DNA of 64,000 nt. Origin: Henckelia pumila (Eukaryota; Streptophyta; Magnoliopsida; Lamiales; Gesneriaceae). Positions 11,422 through 23,574 of the stretch are shown here, one piece after another. Made by a program: the position numbers and the translations under genes. Under the pieces are notes generated by a model, which was not told where the DNA came from, made no database searches, and saw only the letters and a list, made by a program, of their open reading frames with translations. Where the stretch lies: contig NC_133123.1 in assembly GCF_033568475.1 (NCBI RefSeq), positions 155,573,753-155,637,752 on the forward strand, written 5' to 3'. Every line of letters begins with the position of its first letter. Positions within the stretch are counted from its first letter, which is position 1.

Positions 11422-14173
11422 TGTGACGACCCGAGTTCTAATCTCTCGTTAATCAAATTCTTGTAATTCATTGTCAAAGAATGAAAGACTAAATAACTAA
11501 AAAAAAAAAAAAAAAATTTTAAACATGGAGCACCTCGCTCGATCGGTATAAAGATACCGATCGAGCAAGCCCTGCAGCTCAGCTCCTCGGTTGCAAACTT
11601 ATCATGGCCTTGCTCGATCCGTGATATTTCACCGGTCGAGCGAGCCAAGTACGCTCCAAACTCTGTTCTCAAAATCACAGCCTCGCTCAATCCGTGGCAT
11701 TGTACCGATCGAGCGAGCACGTTTTTCAGAAACTAAAACAGAAATGCTGCTGCTGTCAAATAAGTTCTATCATGCATTTATCATCTAATATAAGTTCATG
11801 CAAAGCCTGTTTCAATATCATAAGCTACCATGCATTCTAACATGATCACGTTAATAGAAATGAATCATAACAAAGCCTTAAAAGCATAATCATAAGGGCT
11901 CATAATCATGCAAGAAGCAATGTTATTCATTCAAGATCAAGCTACACCATGTTGTTTCAAAGGATTTAAACATCTATCAAATCCTAAATACAACAACAAG
12001 ATAACAACTAGATCATCTACAAGTTGTGAAACAAGTAGCTATAACAAGATCATGTTTAAAGCTCAACTCTACATCATGACAGCTCACTCAACCATCTAAC
12101 TCGGATCATCACGCTATATCTCTTCAACCCTTGTTCTTCAAGATTGCCTTTGCCCTGTTCCATTCCCGCCTATTGCCATGACACATACAACATAACAATA
12201 GCCGGATAACTCCGGTGAGAAATATATTTCCCAGTAAAAGCAACTAAACATGCATATAAACATATATCAAGATCATGATATAAAATTAATACAATGCATG
12301 TTTTAAAAATAAGGTTCATCTCTTCATTCGTCGGTTGGGATCCCAAGAAGTAGATATCATAACTAATCCACCGACTCTCCCGATCGAGGTAGGGCTACTT
12401 ATCTCACTTCTCTAGACTTTGAAGCCATTATATATGTAAATCAGACGCTAGACTAAAACAACCACCCAGGCCATACATATACAATTCCTCAAATCGTCTA
12501 TTCGAACGTTTCCGTTCATTTCAAAATCAATGAATAAGTCTTGCAAGATGAATGCAACATATATCATCATCAAGGCATTCATAACATCAAAAACTTATTC
12601 AACAACTCAAATGAAAGCACATAAGAGCAATTAAGCAAACAAGTATGTGATTTAGGGGAACTCGATACAAACCATCTCGAGTTGTATTCCCAATCAAATA
12701 GTAGTCCACTTTTACCTTCGTATTTCGTCTGTTCTGAATTCTTCAACCTCAAAACATGTACATCAATCTTCGTTCAATTCATTCCTTTTAGAATCGAGTC
12801 AAAATCATCAACACATCTTCAATCAAATGCATTTCAAATCTCAAGCGAACTTCCTCGGTTCACAATTCGACCTCTGGAGTTGATTGAGCTCGTAACACGT
12901 CTGACATGTAAAGATTATCATGTAACAAAATCAGTATACAATCTCAATATCATTAGCTCAATCGTAGACTATCAGTATGTTTTCAAAACATAACCAATCA
13001 TCGTAGCGATTGACAATCGGGAATCGTTACGGTATCGAATTCATTTCTACTTTCAACTCCATTCTTACGGTTTTTCATATCCGTTCATTGTCATTCAACT
13101 CTTAAAACCAACAGCTATTATCATAAACATATCAAAGAACATTTTATCTCGAAAATCATCTATCAAACTTGTCTGAAAATACGAATCGACGGCGTAGCGA
13201 TTAAAAATCGATAACCGACGAAATATCGACTTCGAATATAACTTCATATCATTATATATCATCAACACCAGCTAATTACCAGCATAATCAGATGCTACAC
13301 AAGTCGAAATCTATGCTGGTTATCATATGAATGTCATTCCAAGACTCAAGATTCAATTCGGTTTTGAATATACAACGCTAGAATATCGATAACATGATAA
13401 AACAAATCTACTTCTGATTTCTGCCCATATTCGAATTTCAAAACCTATTCAAGACATCATAAACCTTACATCAAATCGAAGGCCTCGTTGTAAGGATTCC
13501 AGAACATCTTTGGAATTGAAATCGGATGAGCGGATCAAAAGTTACGGCGTTTTGAAACAATCGAATTCAAAGAAGTGGAAATGGTTTCGATACCTGTTCT
13601 TCCTAATTTCCACTCAATTACACGTATACAATCTGATTCATAGCTTAGAAATCAGATATGTATTGACATATTTGCAATATAGTCCCTCAAGTTTTCAGTA
13701 ATTGCAATTCAGTCATCGGCCTTCGTTTTAATTCAATTTCAATCCTAAATAATTTAAGAATATTAGAATTTAAATCAAAACTCTAAATATTCCCACATTA
13801 AATATACTCGAATTAAAATAAATTAAATTCGGATTAATTAAATAATCCCGACCGTTTGCACCTTAGTCCTTCAAATGTCAGTATGTGCAAATCAGTCCCT
13901 GATCGAGTTGTATCTTCAAAATTCATCTTCTTTAATTTCTGAAACATGAAATTAAATCTTAAATTCCATAAATATTCAAATCGAATATTTATTCTTTTAA
14001 TTTAAGAATTCTCGGAATTTAATTCTCAAAATCCGCATATTCTCAAATTAAATATTTTCAGCTCGGAAATTAAATCTATCATTTTCATAACTTCTCAAAT
14101 CAATATTAGCCCATAATATGGAATTTAATTCTCAAATTCTATAATTAATAATTTAATATTTTCAGGCCTTACA
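11422..14173 (-). repeat. 5' LTR of the 4441-14173 element
   Basis: It is a near-identical partner of 4441-7197, with the same termini. It carries the same three hairpins at 11534-11717. Short frames recur in both LTRs (for example 5698-6009 and 12682-12993), but they have no family resemblance and are chance frames. Confidence 0.95.
11534..11717. repeat. Three-hairpin module in the right LTR
   Basis: This is the same three-unit structure as 4550-4733, with 14-base arms and 8-base loops. A few arm positions have changed compared with the left copy, slightly weakening pairing in all three units. Confidence 0.93.
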
Positions 14174-14178
14174 CATGT

Positions 14179-16133
14179 TGTAAATGCCCCTGCTCGAATT
14201 AAAATTCCAAAGAAACAATTTGAAGACACTCATGATGTCATAAAACGCTTGAAGCGTGGAAGGCCAGTCGGTTGCAAGGATAAAAATCCTCGGAAAAAAA
14301 GGCATAGAGAAACACGATGATCATAAAATAGAAAATGGTGTTCCAGAAGAAACACCTGATGATGAAAATATTCTGTCAGAACCACAAACTAACGAGAATT
14401 GTGAAATCTCTATCAATTATATTAATACTGATAAAATATGTAACCGAAAAGATATAGAAGATATTGATGAGATATTTTCTTATAATGTGACATGTGACAT
14501 CATAAATGAAAATGAAGATCATGAACCAAAATCTTTTGGTGAATGTAAAACTCGTCATGATTGGGCCAAATGGAAAGATGTCATCCAGGTTGAATTGGAT
14601 TCGCTAAATAAACGTAATGTTTTTGGACCTATAGTCCTCACACCTAAAGGTGTAAAACATGTTGGATACAGATGAGTTTTTATTCGAAAGCGAAATGAGA
14701 AAAATAAAATAGCAAGATATAAAGCTAGACTTGTTGCACAAGGTTTTTTTCAAAGGTCTGGAATTGATTATGAAGAAACTTATTCTCTTGTTATGGATGC
14801 AATTACGTGTCGATATTTGATTAGTTTGGCCGTGTCTGAAAATTTGGAAATGTGTCTTACGGATGTTGTTACAGCTTACTTATACGGATCACTTGATAGT
14901 GATATATACATGAAAATCCCTGAAGGATTTAAGATGTCTGAAGCACAAAGTTCAAAACCCAGAGAATTTTATTATGTAAAATTGCAAAGATCATTATATG
15001 GGTTGAAGCAATCCGGTCGAATGTGGTATAATCGGCTAATTGAGCACTTGATGAAAAAGGGATATGTAAATGATCCAATATGCCCTTGTGTTTTCATCAA
15101 GAAAACAACATCCGAATGTGTAATTATTGCTGTATATGTTGATGATTTAAATATCATTGGAACGAATAAAGAAATTCAATAAGTTATGATGTACTTGAAA
15201 GAAGAATTCGAAATGAAGGATCTTGGAAAAACCAAGTATTGCTTGGGTTTGCAAATTGAACAAAAAGAATGTGGAATTTTTGTTCACCAGGCAAATTTTA
15301 CAGAAAAGATCCTTAAACGTTTTAATATAGATAAATCAAATCCATTAATTACTCCAATGGTTGTAAGATCATTAAACATAGAAAATGATCCATTTCGTCC
15401 ATGTGAAAATGATGAAGTTATTCTTGGTCCAGAAGTACCATATCTAAGTGTCATTGGTGCCCTTATGTATCTTGCAAATTGCACTAGACCTGATATATCT
15501 TTTGCTGTAAATTTATTAGCAAGATTCAGTTCATATCCAACAAAGAGGCACTGGAATGGAATTAAACATATATTCCGTTATCTACGAGGAACGGCAGATT
15601 TGAGACTTTTGTACTCAAATTACACCAATCAAAGTATCATTGGTTATGCTGATGCTGGATATTTATCTGATCCACATAAGGCACGTTTCCAAACCGGATA
15701 TGTATTTACTCGTGGAGGCACAACAATTTCTTGGCGTTCACAGAAACAAACACTAGTAACAACTTCATCAAATCACGCCGAGATTATTGCGCTACATGAA
15801 GCAAGTCGTGAATGTGTTTGGCTAAAATCAATTACACAACATATCCAAACTTCTTGTAGATTATCAGTAAACAAGAATCCTGTGACGCTGTATGAAGATA
15901 ATGCTGCATGTATTGCTCAAATGAAAGAAGGATACATCAAAAGTGACAGAACCAAACATATCCCCCCAAAGTTCTTTGCCTACACTCAAGAGCTTGAGAA
16001 GAATAAAGATATTGATATCTGTTACATTCAATTAAGTGAGAACTCATCAGAACTCTTCACAAAGGCGCTTCCTACGACAATATTCAGAAAACATATATAT
16101 AATATTGGGATGCGAAATCTACAGCGTATTTGA
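14179..16133 (+). mobile_element. copia reverse transcriptase and RNase H region
   Basis: The copia sequence resumes after the LARD-like insertion. The RT domain begins near 14545 (HDWAKWKDVIQVELDSL), has a YGLKQS motif near 15000 and the catalytic YVDDLNIIG near 15135-15165. The RNase H part runs to 16133, with YADAGYLSD near 15645 and KSDRTKHI near 15940. It belongs to the broken copia element. Confidence 0.9.
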
Positions 16134-16273
16134 AGAATCGATCGTATTAACACGAGCGGGAGTTTACGTGGATGCACTCTTTTTTTCTTGCTATGATTTT
16201 TATCCCACTGGGTTTTTCCTAGTAAGGTTTTAACGAGGCAGTATACAAACACGTAATATCACGATCATCATCA

Positions 16274-16537
16274 CAAGGGGGAGTATTGGAAATTATATAT
16301 TAACATTAGATTGAAAATTATTGTGATGATGATGTGATGATATTTTAATTTTTGATTATGTAATGGATGACATATTTATTTTTGAACATTTCTCAATTGA
16401 GGATCTATAAATAGACCTCAACATTTGTGAAGAAATAACACAAGTTTAGAGAGAAGATTTTATAAGTGTTTGGTTTGATATATATTTTGAGTTTTAGAGT
16501 TTTTAGTTTTTACCATAAATTTTTACTTTTCACAACA
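16274..16537 (+). repeat. Polypurine tract and 3' LTR of the copia element
   Basis: The tract AAGGGGGAG (about 16275-16283) precedes a 254 bp LTR. The LTR starts with TATTGGAAATT (a variant of the usual TGTTGG) and ends CACAACA, matching the TG...CA inverted end pattern. A TATA-like TATAAATA at 16406-16413 is probably the element's own promoter. Its sister 5' LTR is outside the window, so age cannot be read from the LTR pair. Confidence 0.8.
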
Positions 16538-16603
16538 TTTAATACTATTATATTTGTATTTTTTTTCAACTATGGTTATATATTCCTCATATCTCAATAT
16601 ATA

Positions 16604-17916
16604 CTAGTCACCGTAGCACATGCATTGCGTGCGTAACATAACATATATATATATATATATATAGTATCTTATAAAAGTTGAGAGCTTTTTAGAAACCACT
16701 TCTCTTAGTCTAATATCTAGACATTATGTTTTCTTAACCATTTTATCATTTAACTTCACACATTCGTATTTGTTTTCATCTAATATTTTATTCCTCATTC
16801 TCCCAATCTTACTTCATCTTTCCACTTATTACCCCACTATCCACCCATGTTTCCTTCCACATTTTTTTAAACAAAAAAACTACATCAATTAACTAACTTA
16901 CTAGACACTAACTCCAATTATCCTCACGGATTTTCAATTTCATCATATTTTTTATTTGACTTCTAATTTTTCAAATGATTTTTCACAATAACATGTTGAT
17001 CAAAAGTAATAATTAGAAAGTGATCGTAGCAAAAAATATTTCGATTGCATGTGCCAAATTTACTAGTATACATAAAACTTGTGGATCGAAAATCCAATTG
17101 TTCAGTGTTTGAAGTAAACAACGGATGTGATGACATATTGACATTAATAAGAGTAGCTGTTATAAAATAATTATGTTTTTTTACGGTTGTTGAGTTTTTT
17201 TAAGTGGATAAATTTTGTATAAATTTATTTAAGAGACGAGCAAAATGAGAAAGAATTTTTGGTGTGTCCATGACACACCAAAAACAGTTTTTCTAATACC
17301 CTCAACTATTATAAAATAATAAAACTTGTGGATCGAAAATCCAATTGTTCAGTGTTTGAAGTAAATAACGGATGTGATGACATATTGACATTAATAAGAG
17401 TAGCTGTTATAAAATAATTATGTTTTTTTACGGTTGTTGAGTTTTTTTTAGTGGATAAGTTTTGTATAAATTTACTTAAGAGACGAGTAAAATGAAAAAG
17501 AATTTTTGGTGTGTCCATGGCACACCAAAAACAGTTTTTCTAATACCCTCAACTATTATAAAATAATAAAACTTGTGGATCGAAAATCCAATTGTTCAGT
17601 GTTTGAAGTAAATAACGGATGTGATGACATATTGACATTAATAAGAGTAGCTGTTATAAAATAATTATGTTTTTTTACATTGTTGAGTTTTTTTTAGTGG
17701 ATAAGTTTTGTATAAATTTACTTAAGAGACGAGCAAAATGAGAAAGAATTTTTGGTATGTCCATGGTACACCAAAAACAGTTTTTCTAATACCCTCAACT
17801 ATTATAAAATAAGAGACGAGCAAAATGAGAAAGAATTTTTGGTGTGTTCATGGCACACCAAAAACAGTTTTTCTAATACCCTCAACTATTATAAAATAAT
17901 AATAATAAATAGTAGA
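16604..17916 (-). mobile_element. Non-autonomous Helitron with internal tandem repeats
   Basis: On the minus strand the element starts TCTACTATTTATT at 17916 and ends with a GC-rich hairpin near 16611-16640 and CTAG at 16604. The flanking bases are A and T, the usual Helitron target, with no duplication. The 5' part (GTTGAGGGTATTAGAAAAAC, then a GGTGTG..CACACC palindrome) closely matches the small Helitron at 51618-51819. It encodes no Rep/helicase. A second Helitron-like start (near 16662) and CTAG end (17066) on the plus strand suggest another Helitron nested inside. Confidence 0.75.
17074..17900. repeat. 247 bp tandem repeat, about 3.3 copies
   Basis: The phrase AAAACTTGTGGATCGAAAA recurs at 17074, 17321 and 17568, giving a period of 247 bp. 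A partial extra copy of about 70 bp ends the array near 17900. Each unit includes a palindrome TTGGTGTGTC-CAT-GACACACCAA or a close variant. The units are nearly identical, so amplification was recent. The array lies inside the Helitron and multiplies its 5' terminal region. Confidence 0.93.
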
Positions 17917-20864
17917 TATCTTTTACTATTAATTAAGTTTGAGCACCACGTAAAAACTAAATATGGTGTTTTGGTCTGATTTTTAATAACCTAAAAATGC
18001 CCCCAACACCCACCCACGTACTTTTTCCTCTTTTCAGTTTCTTCGATTTTCTCCTCTATCCATTCAAACCATTAGTTCAGATTCTCTGCAACCAAGCGAT
18101 CTCAAATCAACCATGGTGGTTGTTTCTTCGTCCGCTTTGAAAATTTTTCAACCTCTGCCAATAAAAGGGCCCTCCAACACGATTGATGCAGTGGGTTTCA
18201 AAATCAACTCCACCGGATCGACGTATAAGAACATCTTCAACAACTCCAATTTTTCTTATTAACTAGCTTTTAATCAACCCTCCGTTTGTTTATTTTTTTC
18301 TCGATTTGCCGATAAACTTAATCAACCTCCCATCTGTTTCTTTTTATCAGATTGATTTTTCGATTTTCCGATATGCTACCTCAGTTTACTGTTAGGTTTC
18401 AGGATCTTTCGGATCTCGATTTTACTGAATAGTTCCATTAACTTATCCTCCTGTTTGTCCTTTGGATTGAGTCTTTTTCTGGATCATCGGCTGTAAAGGT
18501 AAGCACCTATTTTAACAATGCTCTGGCTTTTTCTAGATCATTCGGAAACTGTCGCAATGAAATTTTCTATTCGATTTTGAGGTAAATTTGGAATTCTTTT
18601 TTTTCACGTTTGTTCTGTGCTAATTTTTGGATTCTTTGTTTTAGTTTCAAAAATTATTTCGAAATCATTACAATTCAAAATTTTCAATTAGTTTTAAGGT
18701 AAATTGGGATTCCTTGCATTTTCAAGTTTTTTTTGTGTTGGTGCCGTATTAATCATCGTAATTTTTATTAACTGTGTTGTGTTTTAAAGGAGACTATAAT
18801 TGGAGGTCAAGTTTTCGCATCCTTGCTTCATATTCAACCAAATGGATTGGCTAAAAATCAACCCCTCAAGAACGGTGTGACAAAATTTTACACTGATAAA
18901 TCTTTATGAATTTTTCCCCACATTTCACTTTATTTTCTATACCAGTGCCGATATCGAGTTCGAATTAGTTATTTTCCGAGAAGGCTCTTGACTTTAGATT
19001 TCATCAAAGATTTGTCCAGTGTTTATTTTATTTTTCAATTATCGTATATGTTGAATTTAAAATTTAAGAATTGTTTTTGCTTTGTGCCTTTGATTTTTCT
19101 TTTGTAATGTTTTGATGGATTTTTTTTGTTGAATTTCGTGGTTGGATGGATTTTTTTTTTCTTTTTTTGAATTTATTGGTGTTGGATAAGTTATTGCTGT
19201 TTGATGAGGATTTTTAATGGGGTTTTTTGAACTTTGGCCGTGTGAAAAATATTCTTTTTAATACTTTGATTTGTTGTGAATATATTGATTTCGTCGGACT
19301 TTGTTGATTTCGAATAAGTTAATTTTTGGCATGTTTGATCGAGAATTTATTTTTTTTTATTTTTTGTTCTCAAATTTTGGAAGTGTATGTAGAATGCGTG
19401 AATGTGTGTAAGTTTCAGAAAGGAGATGTGAGTGGAAAGTATGATTGCAGTATGCTTTCATGTGCTTCAAAAGCTCCGAGAGCGCTCACTGAATTTTTTG
19501 AGAGGGTCATGTATTATTTTCTCAGTATATGTTTGTTGTTTGATCTTAGGATTTGTGTTCAGTTTCTATTTTTCTTACCTTTGTGCTTTCTGAGTTCAGT
19601 TGGTTTGTAAAAAGGTTTCTGCACATGAAGCAAATATTTCTTTGGACAAAGAACGCCACCAGAAAAAGGCAGAATTTGGTAGATGGAGCAAAAATCGAAG
19701 AGCGTACTTTAGGAGAAAAAAACTTGAGGTTCAGTTTATCTTTCCTTAATTTCATCGATATTGATTCATGATTTATTAGTCGCCCAATTGTAAAATTTAA
19801 TTTAATTTGTATATTCATTGTGTGTTACGATTGAAACACATGTATGATCATTTTGTTGATACTTTAAAATTTCGTAATGAAGACCACACTCCTCGACTTC
19901 TTTCGTCACTTTTCATCTCTACAACAATCATGTGTCCTTGCTTTCTTCAATTGAAATAGTCATTTTTCGTAGTTTCATCATGTTTTTTTCACAGATTGTT
20001 CAGTGGAATTCAATTTCAAGTGCTATAATTTGTGATGGATTACAAAGATGAAATGAAAATGTTTTCAGAAGTTTATAGGCATCCATCTTTGTTTATTTTT
20101 TTAAATTTTTTAAATCATAACTTAGTTTATGCATCTCAATGATATAGTGCTTCGATATAATTTAATTTAGTCTATAATATATTTTAGTGCAATATCGACT
20201 GATTTCATATACTTAAAATTTAAAATTACATTGTTTAGATTATTCTTTTTGCTCTTCATATGCAAAGCAGTACCTTCCAATTATGTTTTTTTTCCTTCTC
20301 ATTGATATCAATTGCTTTGATCCATTAAGTTCATCGATTAGTGTTGTCGTCCAATGATGTTTTATCTCAAAGCATGGCCTTTGTTAAATCTTTATTATAT
20401 TTGCAAATGAAATTATCTCATTTTGACGCTTTTATGAGTTGGAGGTGTTTCTAGCTTCTATGCATTTATATTGTGATTTGGTTTCCGCCGCACATCTTAT
20501 TTTTGTATACTTTGGCGGATTTGAGGTAAGTTGGTTGTGGGTAAGGTCCATGGCTATGCAGGTTTGCACAGTTTATGTTCGATACTCATTTATGTCTTCT
20601 TACTCTTGACCTTGAAGAATCTATATATCTTCTTATAATAATCTCTTTCTATTTCTTTCTTCACTTTGTATTTTATTAAGAGTTAGGATAGTATGCAAAT
20701 TGTACGGTATGTCCCATCAATTGTTGAAGTTTTTTGTTTTATTGTAATTTTATTGATTTTGTTGTTTATTATTTGCCAATTTTTCTTAACTCGCTGTCCA
20801 AGTACGGCTTTGACGTGGTATGGATACCGAACAAAAATTGAGGACAAAATGTACCATTTTATTT
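17917..20864 (+). other. Gene-like region of unknown identity, possibly a remnant or captured gene
   Basis: I do not recognise a gene here, but the stretch looks transcript-like. A pyrimidine-rich leader (18000-18110) precedes an ATG at 18114 that opens about 49 codons (MVVVSSSALKIFQPLPIKGP...). Further blocks with protein-like composition lie at 18790-18890, 19380-19510 (includes GKYDCSMLSCASKAPRAL) and 19612-19730 (includes DKERHQKKAEFGRWSKNRR). They are separated by T-rich stretches resembling plant introns, some with plausible GT and AG borders. No single frame links them and no known domain is visible. It could be a decayed host gene, a short-exon gene, or fragments carried by a transposon. 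The closing part near 21063-21095 has a hairpin like a Helitron 3' end. Confidence 0.35.
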
Positions 20865-21026
20865 GGGGTGATGCTATATGTACACGTTGGGTTACACATA
20901 ACACTTGAAATTACATAAATGTATTTTGGAAAGAGTTTTTTCAAATAAAGTGGAGGGATATTTTTGTAATTTCATGTGTAGTGTACAACCCAACGTGTAA
21001 CCCTCCATGTACACATAGCATTTCCC
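20865..21026. mobile_element. Small MITE, 162 bp, hAT-like
   Basis: The ends form an imperfect terminal inverted repeat (GGGGTGATGCTATATGTACA against GGGAAATGCTATGTGTACAT). They are flanked by TTTTATTT on both sides (20857-20864 and 21027-21034), an 8 bp target duplication as made by hAT transposases. It has no coding capacity. Confidence 0.8.
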
Positions 21027-21455
21027 TTTTATTTGACCCAAGGATTATATATTTCGTTATACACATGCAAGGCATGTGCCTCGGTTGCTTGTATATATAT
21101 ATATGTGTGTGTGACTTGGATGAAGTTCACATATGATTTGAAAAATTATATTTTTTTTGAGTTTTTTTTAGGATGGAGTTAGACGAATAATATATATGAT
21201 TTGGGACAAATTTCTCCTTGAACTAACTTTTATGATATATAGATTAAAGTTTATTTTTTAACAAGGAGTAAAATGTATTTTGGTACACGAATTATTGGTA
21301 AAATGTCATATTGGTACACGAACTATTGAAAATGGCTTAATTGGTACATGATCCAAATAAAAGGTCAATTTTACCCTTAATATGAATAAATATTATATTG
21401 ATTAATTTTAAAATATCATATTTATTAAAAATTAATATATATATATATATAGTTT

Positions 21456-21651
21456 CTTTTAAGTGCCCATCTACCATGCCCACCAATGATGTGACACTAT
21501 TTTATTGGACCTACAATTTATCACATCATTATCACATCCAATGAAATAGTGCCACATCATTGGTGGGCATGGTAGGCACTTGAAAGCACATCATTATCAC
21601 ATCCAATGAAATAGTGCCACATCATTGGTGGGCATGGTAGGCACTTGAAAG
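21456..21651. mobile_element. Nested foldback MITE with internal partial duplication
   Basis: The left arm (CTTTTAAGTGCCCATCTACC) pairs with the right end (GGTAGGCACTTGAAAG). The right arm has been duplicated: a segment of about 66 bp containing GTGGGCATGGTAGGCACTTG occurs twice in tandem. It is flanked by TATATA, consistent with insertion into a TA run. Confidence 0.75.
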
Positions 21652-21670
21652 TATATATATATATATATAT

Positions 21671-22077
21671 CAATGTTCTAAAAATCCCCGCCTAGGCGCT
21701 GGGCGGCGACCCTTCGCCTCGACTAATGCCTGGGCGGTGCTCTGGGCGTCGCCCGATTAATTGGCCGTCTAGGCGGCGCCTCAGCCGCCTGGGGGCCTCC
21801 TAGGCCACCTACTGCCTAGTCGGTTTACCCATTAAGAAAAAATAAAAAAAAATTAATTTTTTTAATTAATAAAAAAAACTTAAAAGTAGATATTTTAATT
21901 TTTTGAAAGAATTTTACACAAAACTGAAAAAACATAAGATATAAAAATTATTTTCCATAGTGGAACTCGTAAATATTTCAAAATTTTAATTTTTTTAGGC
22001 TAAAAAAAAACCGCCTAGACCCCGCCTAAGCAGCCGCCTAGTCGACGAGCCACCGCCTAGCGCTTTTTAGAATATTG
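21671..22077. mobile_element. Nested MITE rich in CCGCCTAGGCG words
   Basis: The ends CAATGTTCTAAAAA and TTTTAGAATATTG are inverted repeats. Both terminal zones are full of GCCTAGGCGG-like words that can fold on each other, around an A/T-rich centre. Elements of this look are common in plant genomes. Flanking ATATATAT on both sides may be an 8 bp target duplication but cannot be told from the local TA repeat. Confidence 0.75.
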
Positions 22078-22878
22078 ATATATATATATATATATACACA
22101 CATAAAACCACAAACTCAATAAATAAATTATATGCATGTATGACTAAAAATACTCATTAATAAATTATTTATATTTTTAAAATATAAATAATATATAATG
22201 AAATGATATTTTTTCTATCAATGTAAATAATTATCCATTTAAAAAAATTGATATAAATTATATACTAATAAAACAACAAAGTCAATAAATAAATCATATG
22301 CATGTAGGACTAAAATATATTTAATAACGATAAAATATAATTAAATAAATATTTATTTATTAATATTTAATTCAAGTGCGAGTAAAAGTATAAATTTATA
22401 AATTATTAATCAAGTGAAAAAATTTTGGGTTATTAGAACTACGTAAATCGAGACAATGAGTGAAATTTTTTCTTTGAGATTTGTTTTTTCATGATCTAAT
22501 CTTTAATGTCGAAAATTTTTGTATCAAATATTGAAAAACTAAAATGATGAATATGTTTGTTTCAATCATTTAAACACAAGGTTAACAGACTTCGTGATCT
22601 ATATTTTTATCATAACAATATATTACAATATTTGTTGTATAATTTGACTTGATAATTGTTTATCATTATATATATATATATATGTATGTATGTATATATT
22701 AATTTTTAATAAATATGATATTTTAAAATTAATCAATATAATATTAATTCATATTAAGGGTAAAATTAACCTTTTAGTTAGATCATGTATCAATTAAGCC
22801 ATTTTCAATAGTTTATGTACCAATATGACATTTTACCAATAGTTCATGTACCAAAATACATTTTACTCTTTTAACAAG

Positions 22879-23567
22879 AATAAACTCAAGTACGTAATTA
22901 GCGATATGCAAATCACATGTGCAAAATAAGCCTGCAAAAGATTAGACAGGCTCAAACAACAAAGACTTTCGTCAGATTTGTGTTTGAGATTTTGATCCCG
23001 AGCTTCACACATTCAATCGACTCAGTTATGTTTTGACAATATACTATTGTCTTGATAATAATAAGATAGAGAACAACTTGCATTTTTGGTGTTTATAAGT
23101 ATGTATTGGAAAATTCAAAAAAAAATGTATTGGAGATTATGTAATTTGACTTTTATTTTCAAACTATAAATTGAATAAGGTCTATTTTAAACTTTTTTAT
23201 AATCATAATTGCAATAAATATTTCATACGAATTGAACAGTATCTCCCATCATGTAAACATATATTTGAAAAACGTAAAACAATTTTGTTAATGACTTAAT
23301 ATAGATAAAAATAATAAGTTTGTATGTAAATTTACTAACATATCCTTATAGTCTATGTGGAAAAAAAATCTATATATATATTGAATATCTCGACATTGAA
23401 AAGATATATATTCATGAAATTATTTTATTTGATTTATATTTATAGTAAAAAAAATAATATTTCAACATAAATGTAAATTTTGTATTATAAAATATGTTAA
23501 ATTACATATTCGTTTCTTAAAATTAACTCATCCTAGTTTTTGTTATATATATTCAGGACGAGGGGTG
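22879..23567. other. AT-rich intergenic stretch before TOM5
   Basis: I see no gene, repeat unit or RNA here. The final part is presumably the TOM5 promoter. Confidence 0.5.
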
Positions 23568-23574
23568 TATAAAG
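23568..23574 (+). promoter_or_regulatory. Candidate TATA box of TOM5
   Basis: TATAAAG lies about 150 bp before the TOM5 start codon and is followed by a C/T-rich leader. The position fits a core promoter with a transcript start near 23600. The call rests only on the word and its position. Confidence 0.4.

Larger units (their letters stand above)
4441..14173 (-). mobile_element. Large LTR retrotransposon on minus strand without long ORF (LARD-like)
   Basis: Two LTRs of 2757 and 2752 bp flank a 4.2 kb interior. The element is bounded by a perfect CATGT target duplication (4436-4440 and 14174-14178). On the minus strand a primer-binding site for initiator Met-tRNA follows the right LTR and a polypurine tract precedes the left LTR, which fixes the orientation. 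By eye the LTRs differ at about 1.5-2% of sites, so insertion was probably within the last million years or so under ordinary plant rates. The interior shows no gag or pol reading frame. I infer a non-autonomous derivative of a Ty3-type family that needed proteins from elsewhere. Confidence 0.93.
1..16537 (+). mobile_element. Ty1/copia retrotransposon, broken, left end outside window, carrying two later insertions
   Basis: The order gag, protease, integrase, reverse transcriptase, RNase H identifies Ty1/copia. The window opens inside gag, so the 5' LTR is not seen. A polypurine tract (16274-16283) and a 254 bp 3' LTR close the element. It is a fossil with roughly half a dozen breaks in its coding part, besides two large insertions at 2080-4028 and 4441-14173, each flanked by a perfect 5 bp target duplication. 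It must be older than both of them. Sequence outside the insertions is about 4.9 kb, as expected for a copia element missing one end. Confidence 0.95.
21266..22868. mobile_element. Long-inverted-repeat element (MULE-like foldback) with nested MITEs
   Basis: About 190 bp at the left end (starting GAGTAAAATGTATTTTGG) pair with the right end. The flanks carry TTTTAACAAG on both sides (21256-21265 and 22869-22878), a 10 bp target duplication in the size range of Mutator-like elements. It has no transposase. Two smaller elements (21456-21651 and 21671-22077) are inserted in TA-rich sequence inside it. The rest of the interior is AT-rich and featureless. Confidence 0.8.
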
